Positions 7,953-16,484 of a stretch of DNA of 64,000 bases are shown here, in pieces. Under the pieces are notes generated by a model. That model was given only the letters and a program-made list of their open reading frames with translations. It made no database searches and had not been told where the DNA came from. The stretch comes from Chryseosolibacter sp964493505. GTDB taxonomy: Bacteria; Bacteroidota; Bacteroidia; Cytophagales; Cyclobacteriaceae. The DNA lies in NCBI GenBank assembly GCA_964493505.1, contig CAZBNP010000017.1:1-64000 (forward strand). The letters are read 5' to 3'. The position numbers were made by a program, and so were the translations under genes. How positions within the stretch are numbered: position 1 is the first letter of the stretch; the number at the start of each line of letters is the position of its first letter.

Positions 7953-10589
7953 TTAGAAGTTGATCCCGATCATCAGTACATCATCGGTCTGTTTCACATC
8001 GCCTCTCCACGATACCCAGGCGTTATCCAGGGCTCCTTCAATCTCGGTGACGGGGCGTCCGTGTAACTCTTCGATGAGTTCGCGGGTGCGCTTGGATCCG
8101 AACTTGCGGCCTTCCGGCCCACCGAACTGGTCAGGGAAGCCGTCGGAGCTGAAGTAGATGCCGTCGCCCTTGCCCATTTTTATTCTTGTGGTGGTGAAGT
8201 TTGTCTGGTTCTTGTATTTCCCTCCGCCTATGGCAAACTTGTTGCCTTTGATCTCGTTCAGGACACCGTTGACCATGGCGTACAGTGGCCGGTGAGCGCC
8301 GGCGTACTCAACAATGTTCGTCTTGGTGTTTATGCGGCACAGTGCGATGTCCATTCCGTCTTTGGTAGCGGCGTCTGACTGATCCTGACGGAGCGTAGTA
8401 GTAACGCCGTCGTCCAGGAGGTCGAGGATTTGTCCGGGGTCGGTTACGTTGCGACTTCTGACGATGTCATTCAGGAGGAAGTAGCCGATCAGCGAGAGCA
8501 GCGCTCCTGGTACGCCGTGGCCGGTACAGTCAACCGCGGCGATGAAGATGTCGTCTTTTCGCTGGACAAACCACGGGAAGTCTCCGCTGACAACGTCTCT
8601 GGGCTTATAGAGAATGAACGAGTCAGGTAACGCCGTGGAAACAGCTCTGGTATCGGGTATGATCGCGTTCTGGATCCGGCGCGCATAGTTGATCGAGTCG
8701 TTGATGTTTTTGTTCTTGTGTTGTATATCGATTTCGATCAGCTTTCGCTCGGTAACGTCGTGCGATACGACCAATACAGATTCGAGCGATTGTTGCTCGT
8801 CGTATTCGGGTATCGCGCTTACTTGCATGACGCGGTTGCCGAGTACAGATGGGAATGGCATTTCGGTGGAGATAGCGCTTCCGCTTTCTTTTACTTCCTC
8901 GGTGATCCGAAGCCAGCGCTCTACGACTGTTTCATCGAGTTGTATTTCATCGGTGTTTTTATGCAGAAACGCGTCAGGTTCGCGCCCGGTGTACGTTTTG
9001 ATGATTGGGTTGATGTAGCTAACGATGCCGTTTTCGAGACGTGTGATGAGGTCAGTCGAGTTCTCAGACAAGGCCTGCATCTTGCTTCGCATACGTTGCT
9101 CCTGCTCGGCGCGGCGGTGTTGTGTGATATCCCGTGAGTTTAATATGTATCCGTGGATAGCGGAGTTGGACATGAGATTCGTGCCAGTAGCCTCCAGCCA
9201 GATATACTTGCCGCTTCTTGTCCTGTATTCAAATTGTGCGGTGGCTTTTGCTTCGGGCGATTCCTTCAGCTGCCTGAACAGGCTGAGATAAGACTCCTGG
9301 CCATCAGGGTGTACGTTGTCCAGGTCGCTTGTATTCTGTATCTCGGTGGGTGTGTATCCCAGAATGGGCTGGACGGAAGGGGAGATGTAGCGAATAGTGC
9401 CGTCTTCTTCGTATATAGTGATGACCTCGGAGGCGTTTTCCAGGAGGAGTTGCATCCGGCTCCGGGTGCGGTTCACTTCTTCGATCTGCTCTTCGAGTTT
9501 GATATTCGACCGCGTGAGCTCTTCCTGGGAAGCCTGCATTTCCTCGGCGTTCTGCCGTAGTATTTCCTGTTGCTCCTTAAGATCGTTGCTCATGCTTTGT
9601 GACTCGGCGAGCAACATCCTTGTGCGTTCGTTTACCGTTATGTTGAAGATTGTGCGGGCGAGCATCACGCTGAGCTCTTTCACCAGATTCACTTGTAAGA
9701 CACTGAATTTCGAGAATCCGGCGAGTTCAAGTGCGCCATAGACTTGTTCGTCGGCGATGAGGGGCACGATCAGGATACAGGATGGTTTCTGGTCGCCGAG
9801 CAGGCCGGACGTTACGGTAACATAGCTATCGGGTATTTCCGTGCGTAACACAACGTCTTTTTCGGCCACTGCCTGCCCCACAAGACCTTCACCGAAGCGG
9901 AATCTTTTTTCGAGATATTTCTTCCTGTTGTATGCGAAGGAGGCGCAAAGCTCGACTTGCGAATCTTTGGTAATGTAGAAGGCGCCCTGGATCGCTCCGA
10001 TCTTTTGAATCGCGAACCGAACGATATCGTCGCCCAGGCCGTTCAGGGTGTCGTGGGCACGCAGGATGTTTCCCGCTTCCGTGAGACCCGTCACTATCCA
10101 GTTTTGCTCCCGCTCTTTTTGATCACTGGCGAGAAGGTTGTCGCGCATGTTCATGAGAGCGATCCCGAGTGAGTCGTTTTCGCTTGCCGGCTGAAACGTG
10201 GTGTCGAATTTCCCTTCCCCCACTGTCTGAGCGAAGCGCGCATTTCGTTTCAACATCTCCACCAGGTCGTCTACCCGCTGCTGGATCTTGCCAAACTCGT
10301 CGGAGTACCGCTCCGAGGATCTTTCGGGCAGCTCGCCTCTGGAGACCATCCGAAGGATAAAATGAAGTGAGTCGAGTGGACGGGTGAGATAGCCGGCGAA
10401 GATCAGGGCAGTTAGCAATGAAAAGCTGCAGATCAGACCGACGACCCACGTCGTTGTATTACTCCCTTCGGACACCGATGATATTACACCGTACTTTTGC
10501 AATTGATACATTGACAACACGGCGATCAATGAGATACCCAGTGTGAACAGTGTGATCTTCAGGCTTATTTTTATATTCTTGAGCGTCAT
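7953..10589 (-). CDS. SiaA-like membrane PP2C phosphatase with HAMP, GAF and two PAS
   Basis: 878 residues from ATG 10589; the open frame runs 34 codons further but would overlap the upstream gene. Order: TM about 9-29 and 47-67, HAMP to about 120 and a second HAMP-like stretch, GAF about 170-330 (FGEGLVGQ), coiled coil 345-405, PAS about 405-525, PAS about 530-645, and a SpoIIE/PP2C phosphatase from about 680. The catalytic domain shows the metal-binding Asp motifs: SGDF, DCTGHGVPGA, SSDGFPDQFGG and the final TDDVLMIG. It should dephosphorylate SiaC, opposing SiaB. The periplasmic loop between the TMs is very short, so sensing is probably done by the GAF and PAS domains in the cytoplasm. SiaA of Pseudomonas has a different sensor part. 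Confidence 0.9.
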   Translation of the reverse strand: MTLKNIKISLKITLFTLGISLIAVLSMYQLQKYGVISSVSEGSNTTTWVVGLICSFSLLTALIFAGYLTRPLDSLHFILRMVSRGELPERSSERYSDEFGKIQQRVDDLVEMLKRNARFAQTVGEGKFDTTFQPASENDSLGIALMNMRDNLLASDQKEREQNWIVTGLTEAGNILRAHDTLNGLGDDIVRFAIQKIGAIQGAFYITKDSQVELCASFAYNRKKYLEKRFRFGEGLVGQAVAEKDVVLRTEIPDSYVTVTSGLLGDQKPSCILIVPLIADEQVYGALELAGFSKFSVLQVNLVKELSVMLARTIFNITVNERTRMLLAESQSMSNDLKEQQEILRQNAEEMQASQEELTRSNIKLEEQIEEVNRTRSRMQLLLENASEVITIYEEDGTIRYISPSVQPILGYTPTEIQNTSDLDNVHPDGQESYLSLFRQLKESPEAKATAQFEYRTRSGKYIWLEATGTNLMSNSAIHGYILNSRDITQHRRAEQEQRMRSKMQALSENSTDLITRLENGIVSYINPIIKTYTGREPDAFLHKNTDEIQLDETVVERWLRITEEVKESGSAISTEMPFPSVLGNRVMQVSAIPEYDEQQSLESVLVVSHDVTERKLIEIDIQHKNKNINDSINYARRIQNAIIPDTRAVSTALPDSFILYKPRDVVSGDFPWFVQRKDDIFIAAVDCTGHGVPGALLSLIGYFLLNDIVRSRNVTDPGQILDLLDDGVTTTLRQDQSDAATKDGMDIALCRINTKTNIVEYAGAHRPLYAMVNGVLNEIKGNKFAIGGGKYKNQTNFTTTRIKMGKGDGIYFSSDGFPDQFGGPEGRKFGSKRTRELIEELHGRPVTEIEGALDNAWVSWRGDVKQTDDVLMIGINF

Positions 10590-10602
10590 GGTGTTTGTCG
10601 GT

Positions 10603-11319
10603 TTATAGTCCTGCTTTAGCCCACGCTTTGCCAATATTTTCCAGTTGCAGCATCGTGGCGTGCGTGACTGGCTTGAACAACGCCAGTTCAAGTACGCCTA
10701 TGGTCTGTTGCTCGTGTACCAGTGGTATCAAAGCCAGGAAAGTGGGAGATGCAGACCCGAGGCCGGAATAGATGGTTATATATCGCTCGGGCAGTTGATC
10801 GATATACAGGCTCTGTCCTGTCGCGGCCGTGCGGCCTACCAGCCCTTCTCCGAAGGAACACGAGTATTTCTTTGCCTCCTCACTGTCTAGGGCGTAGCCG
10901 GCGGTAACTTCCAGTAGAGAGTCAGTTGCCGTGTACAGCGCGGCTTGTCCTGCTTCGAGCTGACGCGCGATTTCATGCACAAGGGAATGTGATATATTTG
11001 ATCCCTGAGTGAGTATGTCATGGAGTGACTCCATCGTGAGTTGCTCTTCGTCTTTCTCAATCGTTTTCTCCTGTTCCTTTTCCGACTTCTTGCGTTCGAG
11101 GTACACAACGGTCTGCCTGATAGATCGCGCTGTGCAATGGATGGAGATCAGACCCAGGAAGAATGTCAACCCCACTGTCATACAGATCTGGAGCATAGTG
11201 ATTCCTTCCGGATTGTTCTGGTATTCGAACATGGCTCCAGCTGATATAATGATGCCGCAGACGAATAGCGAGGTCGAGATGATCTGGGCTTCAAGTTTAA
11301 TGTGAGTTGCGAGTTTCAT
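10603..11319 (-). CDS. Membrane-anchored GAF domain protein
   Basis: 238 residues: two membrane segments near 13-33 and 40-60, a short charged linker, and a GAF domain about 95-235. The GAF carries the motif FGEGLVGR...QSLYIDQLPERY...YSGLG, shared with the GAF domains of the phosphatase next door and of the chemoreceptor-like protein at 13927. It has no output domain, so it may act by pairing with one of these proteins. Its ATG overlaps the cheB stop (ATGA), indicating coupled translation. Confidence 0.85.
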   Translation of the reverse strand: MKLATHIKLEAQIISTSLFVCGIIISAGAMFEYQNNPEGITMLQICMTVGLTFFLGLISIHCTARSIRQTVVYLERKKSEKEQEKTIEKDEEQLTMESLHDILTQGSNISHSLVHEIARQLEAGQAALYTATDSLLEVTAGYALDSEEAKKYSCSFGEGLVGRTAATGQSLYIDQLPERYITIYSGLGSASPTFLALIPLVHEQQTIGVLELALFKPVTHATMLQLENIGKAWAKAGL

Positions 11320-11906
11320 TTCGTGTGGTGCAATTCGTTAATGAGTTCAATAATCTGGTCGATTTTCAGTGTGTAGTCTATGGTTGTCAATGCAAGGGCA
11401 GCTTGCGGCATCGTCTCCATCATACACTCTGATGGGTCCTGAACGATGGTGAGACCACCCCTGTCCTTGATTGATTTCATACCCATCCCTCCGTCCCGGT
11501 TTGCCCCGGAGAGCAGGATGCCGACGAGTTTGCTGCGGTAAGCGTATGCGGCGCTGCTTAGCGTTATGTCGATCGCTGGCCGCGAACTGTTCACCATCTC
11601 TTCTGTCGAGAGCGAGAAATAGTTGCCCAGCTCAACCGACATGTGGTAGTTTGCCGGAGCAAGGTACACTGTGCCTTTTCGAATCGACTCTTTGTCGTTG
11701 GGCTCCACTATCTTCATCCGGCTCTTCATTGAGACTACTTCGAGAAATCCATTGCGAACATGCTTGAGTCTGTGCATGGCGACGATTATCGGTAGTGAGA
11801 ATTCTTCCGGGATCTGGGATAGTATTCTGATGATGCCCTGGAAGCTCCCCGCCGAACCGCCGATGGCGATCGCCTTGTAGTCCGAATTCAGATTGTATTT
11901 TCTCAC
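11316..11906 (-). CDS. cheB: Stand-alone CheB methylesterase domain
   Basis: 196 residues, only the catalytic domain of CheB without the usual N-terminal receiver. The triad is present: Ser18 in GGSAGS, His45 in AMHR, Asp138 in GANRDGGMG. CheB removes methyl groups from glutamate side chains placed by CheR. GTG start at 11906. Without a receiver it cannot be switched by CheA phosphorylation, fitting the absence of cheA here. The gene lies 11 bases behind cheR and overlaps the GAF gene by 4 bases. Confidence 0.9.
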   Translation of the reverse strand: MRKYNLNSDYKAIAIGGSAGSFQGIIRILSQIPEEFSLPIIVAMHRLKHVRNGFLEVVSMKSRMKIVEPNDKESIRKGTVYLAPANYHMSVELGNYFSLSTEEMVNSSRPAIDITLSSAAYAYRSKLVGILLSGANRDGGMGMKSIKDRGGLTIVQDPSECMMETMPQAALALTTIDYTLKIDQIIELINELHHTK

Positions 11907-11917
11907 TGCCTGCCTGG

Positions 11918-12781
11918 TTAGTCGCGTATTTTCTTGAATACTTTCTCTTCGTGGTTTACCGTGATAAACCGGTTGGCGTAGTCACACCAGATGACAGATT
12001 CTTTATTTCCGATGCATAGGTATCCGTAGGTAAACAGACTACTGTGCAGTTTTTTCAATACTTCGTTCTGAAGCTTCTGGTTGAAGTAGATCATCACGTT
12101 CCTGCACAATACCAGGTCGAATTTGTTGAAGACATCGCCTGTTACGAGATCGTGTTTCCGGAATGATACCGACTTGAGCAGATTCGGATCGAATACGGCT
12201 TTGCCGTTTTGTTCACTGTAATACTGCTTCAGATTGTGCTGGCCTTCAAAGCGGATATAGTTCTTTTCATTCAGCTCCATGTTCTTTATCGGATACGCCG
12301 CCCCCCTGGCCTTGTCGAGGATAGTCGTGTCGATATCAGTCGCCGTTATGCTGACGTCATTATGGATTCCCATTTCACGTAGGAGGATAGCCATTGAGAG
12401 AACTTCCTCCCCGGACGAACATCCTGCGTGCAGGATCCTGAACTGCTGATTGTTTAACCGGATGGAGGGAATGATCTCCTGGCGCAGCAATCTCCAGAAC
12501 CCCGGGTCGCGGAAGAATTCGGTTGTGTTGACGGTGATCTCATCCAGAAAGTGGTGAATGAATTCCGGTTGCTCGTTGATTTTGCGGAGTAGGCTTTCAA
12601 TCGTCAGATTGTCGAGTTGAAGAATCCTGAGTAGTCTCCGCTTGAAGGACGACATGGCGTAGTCGCGGAAGTCGTATCCGTATTTCGCGTGTACCGTCGA
12701 CGCGATCTTTTTGAGATCCGCTATTTCAATATCTAGTATCACTTTTGTCCTGATTGATTGTGAGTGAATCTGGTTTTCCAT
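11918..12781 (-). CDS. cheR: CheR-type glutamate methyltransferase
   Basis: 287 residues. The helical N-terminal part (DYAMSSFKRRLLR) matches the receptor-binding domain of CheR; the SAM-binding domain carries HAGCSSGEE and, later, DLVLCRNVMIYF. It should methylate glutamates on a receptor coiled coil using S-adenosylmethionine. ATG at 12781 overlaps the upstream gene by 56 bases; a GTG at 12742 with AGGA ahead of it is an alternative start that would cost 13 non-conserved residues. The best local substrate is the chemoreceptor-like protein at 13927 or the coiled coil of the SiaA-like phosphatase (inference). Confidence 0.9.
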   Translation of the reverse strand: MENQIHSQSIRTKVILDIEIADLKKIASTVHAKYGYDFRDYAMSSFKRRLLRILQLDNLTIESLLRKINEQPEFIHHFLDEITVNTTEFFRDPGFWRLLRQEIIPSIRLNNQQFRILHAGCSSGEEVLSMAILLREMGIHNDVSITATDIDTTILDKARGAAYPIKNMELNEKNYIRFEGQHNLKQYYSEQNGKAVFDPNLLKSVSFRKHDLVTGDVFNKFDLVLCRNVMIYFNQKLQNEVLKKLHSSLFTYGYLCIGNKESVIWCDYANRFITVNHEEKVFKKIRD

Positions 12782-13922
12782 TGGCTGGGTTGCTTTCGGC
12801 TTCGCCCGTCATCGATAAATTGAGGGGAATGCTTATCTGGAACAGTTGCTCATCCTCCTGTACGAAGTCTACACTCATGATCCCCTTCAACTGCGTACAT
12901 TCGCGTTGTGCTACGTAATAGTTGAAGAGGAATGGGTAGTTGAGGATATCGTTGTAAAGCGAAACCGGTTGTGTAATGGTGTTGCGGATGGTTTCGCTGA
13001 CGAGGAAGCCCTTGGCTGTCAGCTTCGCCCTGAGTTTGTTGGTGTGAATTTCAAATGCAAGTGAAATTACGATGTCGCCCTGTGTGGGTATGGTTGCGAT
13101 TGGAAGCCCAACTATATACAGCAATAGATTGTTTAGCAGCCTGGCCAGCCTGAATTCGTTGATGTAAGACAGTGTATTTTGATCGGGGCTGCTGAAATTG
13201 AATACGGTATTGTCGACCTGGAAATTGTCTTTTAGCGTTCCTGTCAGGATCTCCTTCAGCGCATCGAATTTTAGCTTGCCAATACAATTTTCGTGTTCCC
13301 CGTTATCTGCGACGTAGAGGAGTTTGAACAGCCTGTCGTCGAGCTTGTCTGCGTGTAGCTCGATGAGGCCGGTCAGTTTATCGACCTCATCTTCGCCGGT
13401 CCTCATCTTCAGTAGATTGACCAGCCCCTTTATGGTTGCGATCGGCCCTCTCAGATCGTGGGCAGTCCGGTATATGAACGAGTCAAGCTCGCGTTTTTTT
13501 GTAACCAGCTCCTTTTTCAGGAAGGAGTTATCCTCGAGTATTTTTACTTTCAGGATGATGTATCCGTTTATCTCGCTGATGAGCCCGAGGTAGAAACCGG
13601 AGATGCTCACGTTTATTGGCTCGTTCTCTCTGTTGAGGAAGCTTGTGACGACGCCTTCAAAGTAGCCCCGCCGGATTTCCCGGGCGATTGTGCTTTGGAT
13701 ACCGTGGTCGGCGCACAGCCTGGAGAAGGGGTGGCCCGTCATTTCTTCCGAGGAGAATCCGGTAAGGGATTCTACCTCGTTGCCCAGTGCTTCGATGGAA
13801 TAGTTCATTTTCAGGATCACCGAGTCTGTGAAGAATGAGTTGAGCTTTCCGATAATCTCGTCCATCGAGATTATCAGGTCTGATAGTTCCCTTCTGTCCA
13901 TAATCTGTGCTGCTGCCGCCAC
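12726..13922 (-). CDS. PAS plus histidine-kinase-like protein with degenerate ATPase domain
   Basis: 398 residues, soluble. A PAS domain (about 25-140) is followed by a dimerisation/phosphoacceptor helix with an intact H-box (YRTAHDLRGPIAT). The C-terminal part aligns with a HATPase domain but has lost key residues: the N-box reads LLNNLLLYIVG instead of ending in NAxK, and the DxGxG motif is replaced by TAKGFLV. It may therefore be a phospho-acceptor or scaffold rather than an active kinase. The start is GTG 13922 or ATG 13901; neither has a strong ribosome site. It overlaps cheR by 56 bases and follows the receptor-like gene by 4 bases. Confidence 0.85.
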   Translation of the reverse strand: MAAAAQIMDRRELSDLIISMDEIIGKLNSFFTDSVILKMNYSIEALGNEVESLTGFSSEEMTGHPFSRLCADHGIQSTIAREIRRGYFEGVVTSFLNRENEPINVSISGFYLGLISEINGYIILKVKILEDNSFLKKELVTKKRELDSFIYRTAHDLRGPIATIKGLVNLLKMRTGEDEVDKLTGLIELHADKLDDRLFKLLYVADNGEHENCIGKLKFDALKEILTGTLKDNFQVDNTVFNFSSPDQNTLSYINEFRLARLLNNLLLYIVGLPIATIPTQGDIVISLAFEIHTNKLRAKLTAKGFLVSETIRNTITQPVSLYNDILNYPFLFNYYVAQRECTQLKGIMSVDFVQEDEQLFQISIPLNLSMTGEAESNPANGKPDSLTINQDKSDTRY

Positions 13923-13926
13923 GATC

Positions 13927-15975
13927 TTAAACGGTTAAGGTTCCAACCTGAGGGATATCGAAGCTCTCCGCACGACGGTTATACAGGAGTATAGCAAGCT
14001 CGGGGTCTTCAATGATGTGCCCGGTACTTACGTATCTGATAATCTCTCCATGTTCGTTCTTCACCGGCGCGAGGATGGTATCGAGCCAGAATGCCTCACC
14101 TGTTTTTGTCTGATTTTTGATTATTGCGTGGAAGTGACTTCCTTTTCTTACGGTACTCCAGCCGCGTTTAAAGATATCTTCCGGCATATCTGCATGGCGA
14201 ATGACGTTGTATTGTTCTCCGAGGAGCTCTTCGCGGCCGAATTTGGTCGCCGAACAGAAGAGGTCGTTTACATACACGATGTTTCCGTGAAGATCTGTTT
14301 CCGAAACAAGGGTAGTGACTGCCATCGCCTTTTCACGCGCCTCGAACTCCGCTTTCATGGCATAAAGACTCTTTTCTTTTTCCTTCATTTCCTGTAGGGC
14401 ATCTTCGCTTCTTCGCTGGGCGCGATGCATTTCTTCCTGTGTTGCCGACAGCTCTTCCATATTCTGACGCATCTCTTCTTCCTGCGCGCGCATTTGCTCG
14501 GCTTGTACCTGAGTTTCCTCCAGTAGCTTTTTGGTTCTGCTATTGATCTTCACTGAAGAAATAGTTGAAGCAATGCTCTCGCCGAGTTTCTCCACGAACT
14601 CGATTTGGTGGGATTCGATTGCTTCAAATGACGCGATCTCCAAAACTCCGAAGATGCTTTCGTTAAGCTTCAGCGGGACGATCAGCAGGTGTCTTGGCAA
14701 GGCTTCGCCGAGACCTGATGTAATGCGGAGGTAGTCTGAAGGAACATCCGACATATAGATGGTGTCGCGTTCGAGAACACACTGGCCGGCCATTCCTTCG
14801 CCGATCTCGATCCGTTTGTTGAGGAACTTCTTCCTGTCATAGGCGTAGCAGGCTACGAGTTCCAGGAACGTGTTCTGAGGATCGTCGTCGTTTATCAGGA
14901 AGAGACCGCCCTGGTTGGCGTTCATATACTTCACGAGATTTCCGGTGATGCTGTCAGACAGCTCGCCGAGGTTGTCGTTTCGCGTTTGCAGGATATCTGC
15001 GAATTTCGCCAGGCCTTCCGTTGACCAGTTGCGTTTCCTGTCATCGTCAGCGGCTTGCTTCAGGTTGTTGCGCATCTGGATCAGGGCTTCGCCCATCGTG
15101 TCGTCTTCGCTTAACAACTGAAAGTCGCTTTCGTACTGTCCTTTTCCGATGTTTTCGGCAAACTCGACTTTTCCTTTTAGTCCCGTAAGCATGTTTTCGA
15201 TGGCTTCAGCCATTCGACCGATTTCATCACGACCTTTTTTCAAGGTAACCGATACGAACTTGCCCTTCGACAACATCGTGATGAGATCGCTGAGGTCGGC
15301 GATCGGTTTCTTGATTGAGGTGATTGAAAACCGGCTCGCATACACCCCTATCGCGAGGAATAGTACGATAGTACCGATATAGATAGTGGTCAGCAGGTTT
15401 GCTGTTTCCTCCTTTTCTTTTTTCGCATCGGCGAGTAGTTCGTTGATCTGGAGGGATACCTGGGTAATCAATTGGTCGACACGCTCGAAAGTCGGCGTAA
15501 TCTTTTTGTCCATCGCCAGGATGGCCTCGTCAACGATGACGTCGTCGCTATAAGAAGTGTCGTGACTGAGTTTTGTCATGACTATCTGCTGCTCTGACAG
15601 CAACGTTTCGAGGCCTTTTTGGATGTCGGTACTCTGTTCAACGACTGAATTGTCGAATTTGTCGGTTACCTGTGAAAGAGCTTTAATGGTGGCTGATGCT
15701 TCCGTCGTGTGGATTTCCTTCAGTTTCTCCTTTTCGGATTTGCTGGGTTGATAGATCCAGTTGTTGGTAAGCTTGCAGCTTTCCGATGTCAGCATTTGAG
15801 TTTCCTTCAACGCCAGTATCATAGGATAGTAAGCATCGGAAACCATTTGGTCGATCCTCCTGTCTTTCCAGGAGGAGTATATGCTGACGAGCGTAGTCAA
15901 GAAGGCAAGGGCGATGATGACGATGTATCCTGTCATGATCTTGCCGACAATCGAGTGAGTAAATGCCTTGAACAT
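13927..15975 (-). CDS. Chemoreceptor-like protein: 4-helix sensor, HAMP, GAF, coiled coil, Aer-like PAS
   Basis: 682 residues. TM near 13-33, a periplasmic helical sensor of about 155 residues (4HB_MCP type), TM near 195-215, HAMP, GAF (IGEGMAGQ...YLRITSGLG), a long Glu/Gln-rich coiled coil (QMRAQEEEMRQNMEEL), and a C-terminal PAS. The PAS resembles the FAD-binding PAS of the energy-taxis receptor Aer: IRHADMPEDIFKRGW aligns with the VRHPDMP...W segment. The MCP signalling domain that controls CheA is missing, as are kinase and cyclase domains. It is first in a run of closely spaced genes with cheR and cheB, so it may be their methylation substrate (inference). Confidence 0.88.
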   Translation of the reverse strand: MFKAFTHSIVGKIMTGYIVIIALAFLTTLVSIYSSWKDRRIDQMVSDAYYPMILALKETQMLTSESCKLTNNWIYQPSKSEKEKLKEIHTTEASATIKALSQVTDKFDNSVVEQSTDIQKGLETLLSEQQIVMTKLSHDTSYSDDVIVDEAILAMDKKITPTFERVDQLITQVSLQINELLADAKKEKEETANLLTTIYIGTIVLFLAIGVYASRFSITSIKKPIADLSDLITMLSKGKFVSVTLKKGRDEIGRMAEAIENMLTGLKGKVEFAENIGKGQYESDFQLLSEDDTMGEALIQMRNNLKQAADDDRKRNWSTEGLAKFADILQTRNDNLGELSDSITGNLVKYMNANQGGLFLINDDDPQNTFLELVACYAYDRKKFLNKRIEIGEGMAGQCVLERDTIYMSDVPSDYLRITSGLGEALPRHLLIVPLKLNESIFGVLEIASFEAIESHQIEFVEKLGESIASTISSVKINSRTKKLLEETQVQAEQMRAQEEEMRQNMEELSATQEEMHRAQRRSEDALQEMKEKEKSLYAMKAEFEAREKAMAVTTLVSETDLHGNIVYVNDLFCSATKFGREELLGEQYNVIRHADMPEDIFKRGWSTVRKGSHFHAIIKNQTKTGEAFWLDTILAPVKNEHGEIIRYVSTGHIIEDPELAILLYNRRAESFDIPQVGTLTV

Positions 15976-16008
15976 GGTCCTGAGTTTTTTCCTGGTTATA
16001 GTTGTGTT

Positions 16009-16455
16009 TTATTGGACGATCAATACCACTTTCACTTTTGCTTTAGCGGCATCCGTGAGAGACGCGGTGTTTACAAATCCTATCGCGCCCGGTTCTTCAG
16101 CAACGAAGTTTATGATGTCCGAGTCGGATGATAACTTGTCTTGTGGTTTCTCTCCGCTTTCGTATTGTTTCGCCGTGAAGTAGGTTTCAACATCGGCGGC
16201 TGACATACCGAGAATCTTGTTGTAGAACGCGTCTTGTTCTGAGTTCTTGGTCTTGCGATCAACCGGCTTGATATTCTTGTTGAGGTCGGGCCATCTCTTT
16301 TTGATCTTCCGGAGCCAGTAGAGCTTTACTTCTCCCGCTGAGAGTTTCTGCACCGGATTTTCCTTGTTGACTATGATTGCGAGCTCGGGTCCTGCCGGAG
16401 CGAAGGCTGTCATCGTTACAAGCAGAAGTGCTGCAAGGATCAGGTTTGTTTTCAT
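16009..16455 (-). CDS. Short PstS-like periplasmic binding protein
   Basis: 148 residues with a Sec signal peptide (cleavage near Ala18-Ala20). The mature protein matches one lobe of PstS-like phosphate-binding proteins: an N-terminal strand AIIVNKENPVQKLS, the WPDLN...DRK segment, and GAIGFVNTASL near the end. Full PstS proteins are about twice as long, and no pstCAB permease genes are near, so a sensing role with the neighbouring receptor-like protein is more likely than transport. It lies 29 bases behind the porin gene and 33 bases ahead of the receptor gene. Confidence 0.8.
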   Translation of the reverse strand: MKTNLILAALLLVTMTAFAPAGPELAIIVNKENPVQKLSAGEVKLYWLRKIKKRWPDLNKNIKPVDRKTKNSEQDAFYNKILGMSAADVETYFTAKQYESGEKPQDKLSSDSDIINFVAEEPGAIGFVNTASLTDAAKAKVKVVLIVQ

Positions 16456-16484
16456 GGTGTTATATGTTTTTATATATGATGGGA

